Made by a program: the position numbers and the translations under genes
In this document: piece by piece, positions 7,404 to 13,606 of the stretch
Numbering within the stretch: position 1 is the first letter of the stretch
Layout of the letters: the number at the start of each line of letters is the position of its first letter
Assembly (NCBI GenBank): GCA_035687895.1
Contig: DASRUE010000210.1
Span: 1-13,606, forward strand
Direction: 5' to 3'
Source: JAERML01 sp035687895
GTDB lineage: Bacteria; Bacteroidota; Ignavibacteria; UBA10030; UBA6906
Length of the DNA stretch: 13,606 nucleotides
The notes under the pieces: model-generated
Databases searched by the model: none
Told to the model about the DNA's origin: nothing
What the model saw: the letters and a program-made list of their open reading frames with translations, nothing else

Positions 7404-8735
7404 CTAGAATGTAAGACGAAGTCGTGGTGAGATGAGGAGAAAGTCCGAGTTCTGCCATTTTGCATAGTCCGCAGTGATCGGCCAAATGTATTTCATCTCA
7501 AGACTCAGCAGGTTCGGCAGAATCTCCATCGCGCCAGTCAGCGAGATGGTCAGATTGTAGTACTGCAGGCCTGCACCGAACTTCTCCGTCACGTCCTTGT
7601 TCACGTATTCAAACTTGATCAAGGGGCTTCCGAATCGCTGTGGATCATCGGCAACAATCGCTTGTTCAACACCCGTCCCTGAAGGACGTTGCTCAAGCCG
7701 TGCCTCCACCACGCGATGGATACCTCCTCCCACCTTGACACGGACAAAATTCGTGGAATTGAATGCGAGACCGAAGGAATAGTACATCTGCAACACGCCT
7801 GTGATGTACGCAAAGTCATTGGGATCGGTGAGGCCATCGGTATCACTTTCCGTCAGCCGCGAGACTGAAAGGAATGCCCCGAAGGGTCCGAGATCGATTT
7901 CTCCGAGGATACCACGTGTCCCGTTCAACTTCCGGCCTTTGATGACAAACGGCGGGAAGAGTGTGGAAGAGTTCCTCCCCGCCCGCAGAGGAATCTGGAA
8001 GCCGAATTTGAAGCGCTCGTATGTGGCAAGGAAGGCAATGTTCCCGGCCGTCCAGAACGGAAACCCTATCTCTTCATAGCCCAGTTTGATCTCCCCTCCC
8101 CAGCGAGGGCCCACCTTGAACGCCGCGCCGAACAGCGAGAGATCCACCCGCGCATCCACGGGGTGCGGATTGCTTGCCAAAGTCAGTGGTGCAAATTTAT
8201 CGAGCAGCCGATCGTACGGCATCAACTGGGACTCGTTTTCCGTGGGGAGGATAAAATCGGGATCGCGTAGTTCGATGTCCTTCGAGTACCGGTAGCTCCC
8301 CACCACTTTCCGGTAGAGGTCCCGGTCGGAGGAGTTCTGCAACGCTCTCTTGAGGGTCATGCCCTTGAACACGGCCGTCCCGAACCTAATCTCGATAACG
8401 TCATCCGATGCTGTTGCGAGCACCTGGGCTTCGGCCCCTGCTTCCGATTGGATCGAGGAGTCGGCCTCCATCAATGCGAAGAAGAGGGAATCCCGTAACA
8501 TCGGACTGCTGATGATCCACGACTTCACACCGGTGTGTTGAAGGGCGCGACGATCAACCGTGGAGGCTTCGAGGAAATGCTGGAGAAGAGTGATTTCTTC
8601 GTCATACCTTTTAATCGAATCGCGCAATGCCTGCACTGCAGAGCGTTCAACTGTCTGGGAGTCTCCTTGTCCGGGGCAGACAAATGAAGCAGCAATAGAA
8701 ACAACGAGTATCCAGCCGGGGGTACGCACCATCAT
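7404..8735 (-). CDS. Predicted outer-membrane beta-barrel protein, first gene of the GldLM-like operon
   Basis: A 443-residue exported protein. The N-terminus is a signal peptide (WILVVSIAASFVCPGQG; Cys20 is not in a good lipobox, so lipoprotein processing is unlikely). A helical region follows at about 29-60 (ALRDSIKRYDEEITLLQHFLE), perhaps a periplasmic coiled coil, then a mixed domain, then barrel-like alternation from about residue 190 to the end, which finishes FLLISPRLRLTF with the terminal phenylalanine typical of outer-membrane barrels. The next gene encodes a clear paralog of similar size and order of parts, so the two arose by tandem duplication. Two ATG codons are adjacent (8735 and 8732); a GGAG lies 10 bases before the first. 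It is the promoter-proximal gene of the four-gene operon. The family is not recognised; a role as partner, substrate or anchor of the motor pair downstream is inference. Confidence 0.7.
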   Translation of the reverse strand: MMVRTPGWILVVSIAASFVCPGQGDSQTVERSAVQALRDSIKRYDEEITLLQHFLEASTVDRRALQHTGVKSWIISSPMLRDSLFFALMEADSSIQSEAGAEAQVLATASDDVIEIRFGTAVFKGMTLKRALQNSSDRDLYRKVVGSYRYSKDIELRDPDFILPTENESQLMPYDRLLDKFAPLTLASNPHPVDARVDLSLFGAAFKVGPRWGGEIKLGYEEIGFPFWTAGNIAFLATYERFKFGFQIPLRAGRNSSTLFPPFVIKGRKLNGTRGILGEIDLGPFGAFLSVSRLTESDTDGLTDPNDFAYITGVLQMYYSFGLAFNSTNFVRVKVGGGIHRVVEARLEQRPSGTGVEQAIVADDPQRFGSPLIKFEYVNKDVTEKFGAGLQYYNLTISLTGAMEILPNLLSLEMKYIWPITADYAKWQNSDFLLISPRLRLTF

Positions 8736-8787
8736 CCTACATCAACTCCGATCAAGAATAGAGGAAAAAATTCACACAATGTATCAC

Positions 8788-8818
8788 ATAATATCTGGTA
8801 AACGCCGCAAACAATCAA
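8788..8818 (-). promoter_or_regulatory. Candidate promoter of the OMP/GldLM-like operon
   Basis: In the 212-bp gap before the first barrel gene, the minus strand carries TATTAT (8793-8788) as a possible -10. TTGTTT lies 15 bases upstream (8814-8809) and TTGATT 19 bases upstream (8818-8813) as possible -35 elements. Neither spacing is the ideal 17, and Bacteroidota-type promoters use other boxes, so this is only a placement guess. It lies about 53 bases before the ATG. Confidence 0.2.
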
Positions 8819-8947
8819 CAATGCCGCCGCGAGGTCATGGTCGCGTATCGTTGGGTTCACCATTGAAGAACGAACAACGTTCAGAGAGGTCCCCGAAAGC
8901 GGAACATACCATCTCCCCCAAGATTGAAGTAGAAACACGAGGCCGTG

Positions 8948-10165
8948 TTATTGCACGGGCAGCGGTGCCTTGAGCAGAGCAATGACGAACGCCAGCACCG
9001 AGACAACGAGGCCATACATGAAAATGTTGTAACAAATTCTGAGATAGCGATACTTCCTGCCAAGAACCTTCCCGAGGTAATACAGATCTTTGATCATACT
9101 TCCGTACAGATAATCGCTGTCGCTCATCATCTCTTTCATACCCCAGGTAAAGTCCTCCAGCGTAGAGTTATGGAAGTTCCCGAAGAAGAGGAGGTTCGCC
9201 CGTTTCTGCTCGATGTCTTCCTTGGTGAATGTCCCCGTCGTCACGTTCGGCCGTGTCGCAAGGATGGCAAAAATCATCGCCGTGAGACATACCGCCACAA
9301 GGATGATTGTGGGAAGAAGAAGATGCGGATGTGTATCGAGCTTGCTGAGAAGCGTACCGAACACGATGGAGATGATGATCGCATTGGTGCTGATCATGAT
9401 GTTAGCCTTCTGATCGGCGAGCGCACTCAGGTCGAGGTGGTTCTTCGGTACCACCCGGAACATCGTCTCAATGCCCCGTTCCGGCCTCTTCTCTTTTTCG
9501 ATTTTTGTCGCAAGTCTCTCTTTTTTCAATCGGACCTTTTCCTCGTCCTCTTGACTCCGGCCTATGACGCTGCGAAGGAGGTCCTGTAGTTCCACGAGGT
9601 TCTTCGTCCTTCGAGCGGCAAACTCAGTTTGTGCGTATTTCGTGTGGAAGCTATTCTTCAACACAAAGTCGATGTTGATGTTAAGCCACTCGACCTCGGG
9701 GATCGTCTTGCCGCTCCGGATCTCCCACTCCAGCCGCATCAGCTCCGCCCGTTCGAAAAAGCGCTTCTTCCCAAGGTGGACAAGGTCGGCGTCGCACACA
9801 ATCTGCTCGATCAGGTTCCGCGGCTCCTGGGGGGTTCTGGTGGCACGGATGCAGCCGAGGATTTGCTCAGTTTTCTCCTGGGAGACACCGTGTGTTTGCA
9901 GGAATGTGGCCGCTTGCTCTGCACTTTTTTCCTCGTGGCCATCCACAGCGTCAATGTACCCTACATCGTGGAACCAGGCAGCAACCATGACCGCCTCATA
10001 GTCGGACTTGCTGAGCTTTGAGGCCTCTGCAATCTCCTCGCAAGCTTCCACCACCTGGAGTGTATGATCCATGTTATGGTACACGGCCCATGAAGGAAGT
10101 TTCTCCCGGAAGAGCGTCGAGACGTGTGCGGCGGCTTTCCGAACGATATCGGTGGTACCAACCAT
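8948..10165 (-). CDS. HD-domain hydrolase fused to Pycsar-effector-type (DUF5706-like) membrane domain
   Basis: The frame is open from 10231 (427 residues); I favour the internal ATG at 10165 (405 residues) because the first 22 codons contain a strong dyad and look unlike protein. In the long numbering, residues 45-220 form an HD phosphohydrolase: H56 in YHNMDHT, H88-D89 in WFHDVGY, H99 in DGHEEKSA and D149 in CDADLVHLG, the H...HD...D metal set. A basic helical linker (225-255) leads to NHLDLSALADQKANIMISTNAIIIS, the hallmark of the Pycsar effector family, with membrane helices at about 277-297, 303-325 and 400-420. In Pycsar systems such domains are opened by cCMP or cUMP and damage the membrane. 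Here an HD domain, which may bind or hydrolyse nucleotides, is attached, and no uridylate/cytidylate cyclase gene is adjacent. Standalone chromosomal members are common in Bacteroidota and may be regulatory rather than suicidal. Uridine kinase lies just upstream on the same strand. Confidence 0.85.
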   Translation of the reverse strand: MVGTTDIVRKAAAHVSTLFREKLPSWAVYHNMDHTLQVVEACEEIAEASKLSKSDYEAVMVAAWFHDVGYIDAVDGHEEKSAEQAATFLQTHGVSQEKTEQILGCIRATRTPQEPRNLIEQIVCDADLVHLGKKRFFERAELMRLEWEIRSGKTIPEVEWLNINIDFVLKNSFHTKYAQTEFAARRTKNLVELQDLLRSVIGRSQEDEEKVRLKKERLATKIEKEKRPERGIETMFRVVPKNHLDLSALADQKANIMISTNAIIISIVFGTLLSKLDTHPHLLLPTIILVAVCLTAMIFAILATRPNVTTGTFTKEDIEQKRANLLFFGNFHNSTLEDFTWGMKEMMSDSDYLYGSMIKDLYYLGKVLGRKYRYLRICYNIFMYGLVVSVLAFVIALLKAPLPVQ

Positions 10166-10196
10166 GAGAGACTCTGCATTGTGGAATCTGACGAGC

Positions 10197-10216
10197 CGGG
10201 TCTGCGGGCAGACCCG
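10197..10216. promoter_or_regulatory. 9-bp dyad at the 5' end of the HD-Pycsar gene
   Basis: CGGGTCTGC (10197-10205) and GCAGACCCG (10208-10216) are exact reverse complements separated by two bases. On the minus strand the dyad lies 32 bases before the ATG at 10165 and inside codons 6-12 of the longer frame. A GATAAT box (10247-10242) lies 26 bases further upstream, so the dyad could be an operator overlapping the transcription start or a leader hairpin. This placement is the main reason to prefer the shorter start. Confidence 0.4.
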
Positions 10217-10278
10217 TTGCACAACAAACATAGGAAAATTATCGGTCTAATCCAACGGGAGCCCACTGCCGGCGCCGT

Positions 10279-10359
10279 CTACTCACCCTTCAGCACCTTT
10301 TTTGCCGCCTGGAATTCTTTCTTCTTGCCGAGCGGCATCACGAACCTATCATGGTTCAT
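10279..10359 (-). CDS. Candidate small ORF (26 aa, lysine-rich)
   Basis: A 26-codon frame beginning MNHDRFVMPLGKKK and ending KKVLKGE before TAG. Its ATG overlaps the last 11 bases of the uridine kinase gene, and a purine-rich GAGGGG lies nine bases upstream, inside the kinase coding sequence, which is a plausible ribosome-binding site. A second in-frame ATG (10338) would give a 19-residue product. The peptide is strongly basic, predicted helical, with no membrane segment. It fills most of the gap between udk and the HD gene. I do not recognise the family; it could be a small protein, the remnant of a longer gene, or chance. Confidence 0.33.
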   Translation of the reverse strand: MNHDRFVMPLGKKKEFQAAKKVLKGE

Positions 10360-10990
10360 GTCGATTGTCCCCTCGTTGCTTTAGCAACGTCTTGATTTTC
10401 GTGACCACCATATCAATGGCCACTGTGTTCTCCGCCCCGCGCGGGATGATGATATCCGCGTACAGCTTGCTTGGCTCCACAAACTCCAGGTGCATCGGTT
10501 TCACGGTGGTGATATACTGGTCCATCACAGACTCGATGGAGCGTCCCCGTTCGAGGATGTCCCGCCGCATCCGGCGAAGCAGACGTTCGTCGGCATCGGT
10601 ATCCACAAAGATCTTGATATCCATTAGTTGCCGCAGACGCTTGTCCGACAAAATCAATATACCATCAACAATAATGATCTCCTTCGGGTCAACGCGGCGC
10701 GTCGAGTCCATCCTCCGATGCGTGGTGAAATTATACATGGGTTGCTCGATGGTCTTCCCCGCCCTGAGGACGCTGAGATGCATCACCAGCAAATCTGTCT
10801 CGAGCGAGTCCGGGTGGTCAAAGTTGATCAGATCCGGGGTCAGGCCGCCGTACGTGCTAAGGTCTTTGTAATACGAATCGTGTTGAATAACGGCAACCCG
10901 TTTTCTGTCGAGGTGTTCGAGAATGCTGTTTGTAACTGTGGTCTTGCCGGATCCTGTTCCTCCGGCTATACCAATGACGAGCGTTTTCAC
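10349..10990 (-). CDS. udk: Uridine kinase
   Basis: A 213-residue cytosolic P-loop kinase of pyrimidine salvage that phosphorylates uridine (and cytidine) to UMP/CMP with ATP or GTP. From the GTG start the protein reads MKTLVIGIAGGTGSGKTTV; GGTGSGKT (10-17) is the Walker A loop. HDSYYKDL (37-44), with the catalytic-region aspartate D38, and NFDHPDSLETDLL (56-68) are uridine kinase signatures. IIIVDGILIL is the Walker B-like strand, and the RRMRRDILERGRSIESVMDQY lid helix follows. The open frame extends to an ATG at 11134, but that 48-residue extension has no family counterpart and a 9-bp hairpin sits directly before that ATG. Starting at the GTG gives the normal family length and the usual MK.LVIGIAGG opening. 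No clear Shine-Dalgarno precedes the GTG. It lies upstream of the HD-Pycsar gene on the same strand, with 117 bp between them from the longer HD start. Confidence 0.94.
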   Translation of the reverse strand: MKTLVIGIAGGTGSGKTTVTNSILEHLDRKRVAVIQHDSYYKDLSTYGGLTPDLINFDHPDSLETDLLVMHLSVLRAGKTIEQPMYNFTTHRRMDSTRRVDPKEIIIVDGILILSDKRLRQLMDIKIFVDTDADERLLRRMRRDILERGRSIESVMDQYITTVKPMHLEFVEPSKLYADIIIPRGAENTVAIDMVVTKIKTLLKQRGDNRHEP

Positions 10991-11134
10991 TGGACAAGGG
11001 AAATGGTTGAGAGCTGATTGATCCCCTGCGGAAGGGAATGGCCTCGGGGCTGAAACAGCATACGAAACCCTCCCCAGACCCGCAAGGAGCCCGTTTCCCT
11101 TTCTTCCAACTCCTGAGAAATCTGGGTGCTTCAT

Positions 11135-11156
11135 TTCTCATTTGGGAAAATGAGAA
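11135..11156. promoter_or_regulatory. Operator-like palindrome in the divergent region
   Basis: TTCTCATTT (11135-11143) and AAATGAGAA (11148-11156) are exact reverse complements with a four-base centre. The AT-rich 22-bp symmetry is of the size bound by dimeric transcription regulators. It sits between two divergent genes, 145 bases before the udk GTG and 190 before the transketolase ATG. It could also be an mRNA hairpin in the udk leader. No T-run follows. Confidence 0.4.
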
Positions 11157-11333
11157 CGTTGGGGTTGGTCCGCGCATATTGGAATCGCCTGGTGTTGAGT
11201 GAATCAACAATGGAAATGGCGTTCCCTACGGTGAATTTCACGGTACTGAACGAGATCCTTCGAGGATCAAGGACTACTGCAGGGCATGGAATTTGCCCTC
11301 TTGAAATGAGGATGACACTGTTTCTGACCTAAC

Positions 11334-11340
11334 AAGGAGG
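11334..11340 (+). promoter_or_regulatory. Perfect Shine-Dalgarno of transketolase
   Basis: AAGGAGG ends five bases before the ATG at 11346, full complementarity to the usual 16S rRNA tail. It fixes the transketolase start and contrasts with the weak or absent sites before most other genes here, suggesting strong constitutive translation. Confidence 0.85.
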
Positions 11341-11345
11341 CCACC

Positions 11346-13406
11346 ATGGGACTCGTCAATTCACTTACTGGTGAGCGGAGGGAGCAATACTCCATCTCGC
11401 AGCTTGAAGACGCCGCACGGCTTATGCGTGGGTACAATCTCGTTGCTCTCTGCGCCGCCGGTTCCGGGCACGCCGGTGGTACACTCTCCATCATGGATAT
11501 CACGGCGGCGTTATATCTCCACGTCGCAAACCATGACCCCAGGAATCCCGGGTGGATTGACCGCGATCGTATCGTCTGGTCGACGGGACATAAGGCGCCG
11601 AGTCTCTACCTTGGTCTTGCGTTCGCCGGATTCTGCCCGAAGGACGATGTGATGTTATTGCGCAAGCTCTGGTCGCCGTACCAGGGACATCCGCATTGGT
11701 TGAAACTTCCGGGAGTAGAGATGTCCACGGGCTCACTCGGCCAGGGCCTCAGCCTCGCTGTGGGAATGGCCCTTGCTGGAAAACTGAACGAGAAGAGATA
11801 CACCACCTTCTGCATTATGGGAGATGGCGAACAACAAGAAGGCCAAGTATGGGAAGCGGCAATGGAGGCGTCGCACTACAAACTTGACAACCTCGTTGCC
11901 ATCATCGACAACAACCACCTTCAGATCGATGGTCCGATTTCCGAGGTCATGAACATAGAACCGCTGGCCGAGAAATACCGGAGTTTTGGATGGGAGGTCG
12001 CCAAGATCGACGGACATAGTATGCACGAGGTTGTTGATGCGCTCATGAGGGGAAAAAACGGAGTGGGCAAACCTTTCCTGATCATTGCAGAAACGATCAA
12101 GGGAAAGGGCGTCAGCTTCATCGAGAACGTTGCAGCGTGGCACGGTAAGTCACCGAACCGCGATGAGATGCTGAAAGGATTGCAAGAGCTCGGCCTGGCA
12201 GAGAAGATACCGCACGCACAACTCCTCGCAAAAGCGGTGGCGTACCAGGAGAGCGTCGATCGCAAACTGGAGGCGAAGATGCCGCGCTTCAGCAAAGATT
12301 ACTGGTGGAACAGGCAGACCACAATGAAGGTTGTCATGGAACCAACCCGCAAAGGCTTCGGCCAATCTCTCGCATTTCATGGAGACGATGAGCGGGTGGT
12401 CGCGTTGGGACTCGACATCTCCGGATCCATCACCATCAGCGACTTCCATGCGGGCAAACCTGAGCGGAAGCGACGCTGGCTGAGTATGGGTATCGCGGAA
12501 CAATCCGCAACGAGTGTCGCTGCCGCCCTTGCGAAGGAGGGAAGACTTCCGGTGTTTGGCACCTATGCAACATTTGCCGCTGCGCGCAACCTCGATCAGA
12601 TCCGCACGTCGATCTGCTACGGCAACTTTAATGTCCTGATCGCAGGCGCGCACGGCGGGGTTTCCGTCGGCCCGGACGGCGCCACTCACCAGGCGCTTGA
12701 AGATTTGTTCGCCATGTGCGGAATGCCCAACATGGTGGTTGAGGTGCCGTGCGACGCGATAGAGACGCATCGGGCAACCGATTACCTCCTCCTCAGACAT
12801 CAAGGCCCGAAGTATCTCCGCTTTGCACGTGAGGCAACACCGATCATCACTACCATGAAGACTCCCTGGGTTTTTGGCAAAGCGAATGTCATCCGTCTCA
12901 AACGGGAAGTGCCGCACTTTCTCGATGCATTTGACACATGCCTTGCAGCAGAGTACGAGAATGAAGACGAAGACTTGAGCATCATCGCATGCGGACCGAT
13001 GGTCCCCGAAGCAATGCGGGCGGCATACATTCTTGCCGAAGAGTACGGGATCGAAGCGCGGGTCCTCAACATGCACACACTCAAACCGATTGATGAGCGG
13101 GCAATTTTGCGGGCCGCGAAGGAAACCGGCGTCGTGATCACCGCCGAGGAACACCAGATTGGTGCACTTGCCTGGCGTGTCAGCGGGGTGATTACTGCAG
13201 CAAAAGAACTGTATGGGACGCCAGTTATCACGGGAGCAGTTGGAGTGAAAGACAGGTTCGGTGACTCAGGCGCTCCATGGGAGTTGATCAAGGAATTTGA
13301 GGTGAGTGCCGAGCATATCGCCCAGAAGGCAATCGAACTGATCGAAATCAAAAGAGAAAAGGAGCGGGAGGAAGGGCCAACACCCCTTAATGAGGAGACA
13401 ATGTAG
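11346..13406 (+). CDS. tkt: Transketolase (full-length, fused N- and C-terminal halves)
   Basis: A 686-residue TPP-dependent enzyme of the non-oxidative pentose phosphate pathway that moves two-carbon ketol units between sugar phosphates. The pyrophosphate domain shows GSGHAGGTLS (39-48, with His42), WSTGHKAPSLY (78-88), STGSLGQGLS (127-136) and the TPP/Mg motif GDGEQQEGQVWEAAMEAS (159-176) running to IIDNN (186-190). WHGKSPN (265-271) is the substrate-loop block. The pyrimidine domain has MGIAEQSATS (381-390), whose E385 should activate the cofactor, FGTYATFAAARNLDQIR (404-420), and AGAHGGVSVGPDGATHQALED (433-453). The C-terminal domain follows from about residue 550 (SIIACGPMVPEAMRAA). Length is normal (620-700). 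The start is fixed by a perfect AAGGAGG five bases upstream. It is transcribed away from udk and appears monocistronic within the window. The charged C-terminal tail (KREKEREEG) is a minor extension. Confidence 0.96.
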   Translation: MGLVNSLTGERREQYSISQLEDAARLMRGYNLVALCAAGSGHAGGTLSIMDITAALYLHVANHDPRNPGWIDRDRIVWSTGHKAPSLYLGLAFAGFCPKDDVMLLRKLWSPYQGHPHWLKLPGVEMSTGSLGQGLSLAVGMALAGKLNEKRYTTFCIMGDGEQQEGQVWEAAMEASHYKLDNLVAIIDNNHLQIDGPISEVMNIEPLAEKYRSFGWEVAKIDGHSMHEVVDALMRGKNGVGKPFLIIAETIKGKGVSFIENVAAWHGKSPNRDEMLKGLQELGLAEKIPHAQLLAKAVAYQESVDRKLEAKMPRFSKDYWWNRQTTMKVVMEPTRKGFGQSLAFHGDDERVVALGLDISGSITISDFHAGKPERKRRWLSMGIAEQSATSVAAALAKEGRLPVFGTYATFAAARNLDQIRTSICYGNFNVLIAGAHGGVSVGPDGATHQALEDLFAMCGMPNMVVEVPCDAIETHRATDYLLLRHQGPKYLRFAREATPIITTMKTPWVFGKANVIRLKREVPHFLDAFDTCLAAEYENEDEDLSIIACGPMVPEAMRAAYILAEEYGIEARVLNMHTLKPIDERAILRAAKETGVVITAEEHQIGALAWRVSGVITAAKELYGTPVITGAVGVKDRFGDSGAPWELIKEFEVSAEHIAQKAIELIEIKREKEREEGPTPLNEETM

Positions 13407-13421
13407 GGAAGAAATCGACCG

Positions 13422-13435
13422 GCCAAATTCTTGGC
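13422..13435 (+). terminator. Weak stem after transketolase
   Basis: GCCAA (13422-13426) and TTGGC (13431-13435) form a 5-bp stem with an ATTC loop, 16 bases after the stop codon. No T-tract follows, so a terminator role is doubtful. Confidence 0.15.
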
Positions 13436-13582
13436 GTACGCTGTGTCGAATTTCTCACCACACACTATCCCATTTCTGACAATTGTTTGCCGGAGCTGGA
13501 AAACCGGGACGTTCTTGCGGGTCGGGCATTCCAATCTGATACTCAAAAATGCAGGTTCTCTAGCTCTTCAACTGCCCCATTC

Positions 13583-13599
13583 TTGGCATGTCCATTGCG
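13583..13599 (+). promoter_or_regulatory. Candidate sigma-54 (RpoN) promoter
   Basis: TTGGCATG, four bases, TTGCG: this fits the -24/-12 consensus TGGCAYR-N4-TTGCW at every position except the last. GG of the -24 box and GC of the -12 box have the required spacing. It reads toward the right end of the window, so the gene it would drive lies outside. Nothing else coding is seen in 13407-13606. Confidence 0.5.
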
Positions 13600-13606
13600 T
13601 TCCTTC

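Larger units (their letters stand above)
10991..11345. promoter_or_regulatory. Divergent control region between udk and transketolase
   Basis: This 355 bp stretch separates two divergently read genes and must hold both promoters. It contains no convincing ORF. It holds three dyads: TTCTCATTT/AAATGAGAA (11135-11156, loop GGGA), TGTTGA/TCAACA (11193-11209, five-base loop) and GATCCT/AGGATC (11254-11268, loop TCG). No -35/-10 pair matches well enough to name. The long leader of transketolase (about 80 bases after the last dyad) ends in a perfect Shine-Dalgarno. Confidence 0.5.

Noticed and set aside
4015..8735. Canonical type 9 secretion/gliding locus
   Set aside because: Only L- and M-like components are present; no GldK-type lipoprotein, GldN or SprA-like giant barrel is in the window, so the operon is described as GldLM-like only.
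8828..8845. CGCGA/TCGCG short inverted repeat in the gap before the barrel operon
   Set aside because: Only 5-bp arms with an eight-base loop; too weak to call a site.
8560..8973. 137-codon plus-strand frame across the gap before the barrel operon
   Set aside because: Overlaps the ends of two better supported minus-strand genes, no motif, no ribosome-binding site.
10991..11134. 48-residue N-terminal extension of uridine kinase from the ATG at 11134
   Set aside because: No family counterpart, a hairpin directly upstream of that ATG, and the GTG at 10990 gives the standard kinase N-terminus and length.
11341..11349. CCACCATGG context resembling a eukaryotic Kozak sequence at the transketolase start
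   Set aside because: Coincidence; the start is explained by the perfect AAGGAGG five bases upstream in a bacterial gene context.
12150..13154. 334-codon minus-strand frame opposite transketolase
   Set aside because: Fully antisense to a strongly supported transketolase gene; composition rich in Cys, His and Arg with no domain, a typical shadow of a GC-rich gene.

Overview
This 13.6 kb window of roughly 55% GC chromosomal DNA most likely comes from the Bacteroidota/Chlorobiota/Ignavibacteriota group. The main reasons are a pair of membrane proteins built like the GldL/GldM motor of that group and an HD-domain protein fused to a Pycsar-type (DUF5706-like) membrane domain. Shine-Dalgarno signals are patchy: perfect before the transketolase gene, absent before several others. 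No tRNA, rRNA, transposase or CRISPR array was seen.

Layout. (1) 1-1899, plus strand: the 3' part of a class V aminotransferase, then an APC-family amino acid permease one base later, presumably one operon. (2) 1900-2265: a non-coding gap with a strong inverted repeat (2002-2026), a second hairpin (2095-2113) and a possible stem just after the permease. (3) 2266-3999, plus: a long-chain acyl-CoA synthetase-type AMP-binding enzyme. (4) 8735-4015, minus: a four-gene operon encoding two tandem paralogous outer-membrane beta-barrel candidates, a GldL-like inner-membrane protein and a GldM-like protein with one membrane anchor and a large periplasmic part. It converges on the ligase with only 15 bp between them. 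(5) 10990-8948, minus: uridine kinase, a possible 26-codon small ORF overlapping its end, and the HD-Pycsar-TM fusion. (6) A 355 bp divergent control region with several dyads. (7) 11346-13406, plus: full-length transketolase. (8) A 200 bp tail that ends in a good sigma-54-type promoter match pointing out of the window.

The most interesting part is the operon at 4015-8735. Its third and fourth genes have the architecture of the proton-driven GldLM motor of type 9 secretion and gliding: a hydrophobic hairpin with a buried glutamate followed by a cytoplasmic coiled coil, then a single-TM protein with a long beta-rich periplasmic arm. None of the usual partners (GldK, GldN, SprA) is present; instead the motor pair is co-transcribed with two related outer-membrane barrel candidates. 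I infer a trans-envelope machine in which an ion-driven inner-membrane motor acts on a dedicated outer-membrane barrel pair. The second candidate is the HD-Pycsar-TM fusion, a possible nucleotide-responsive membrane effector with no cyclase gene next to it. The other genes (transketolase, uridine kinase, acyl-CoA ligase, permease, aminotransferase) are ordinary metabolism.
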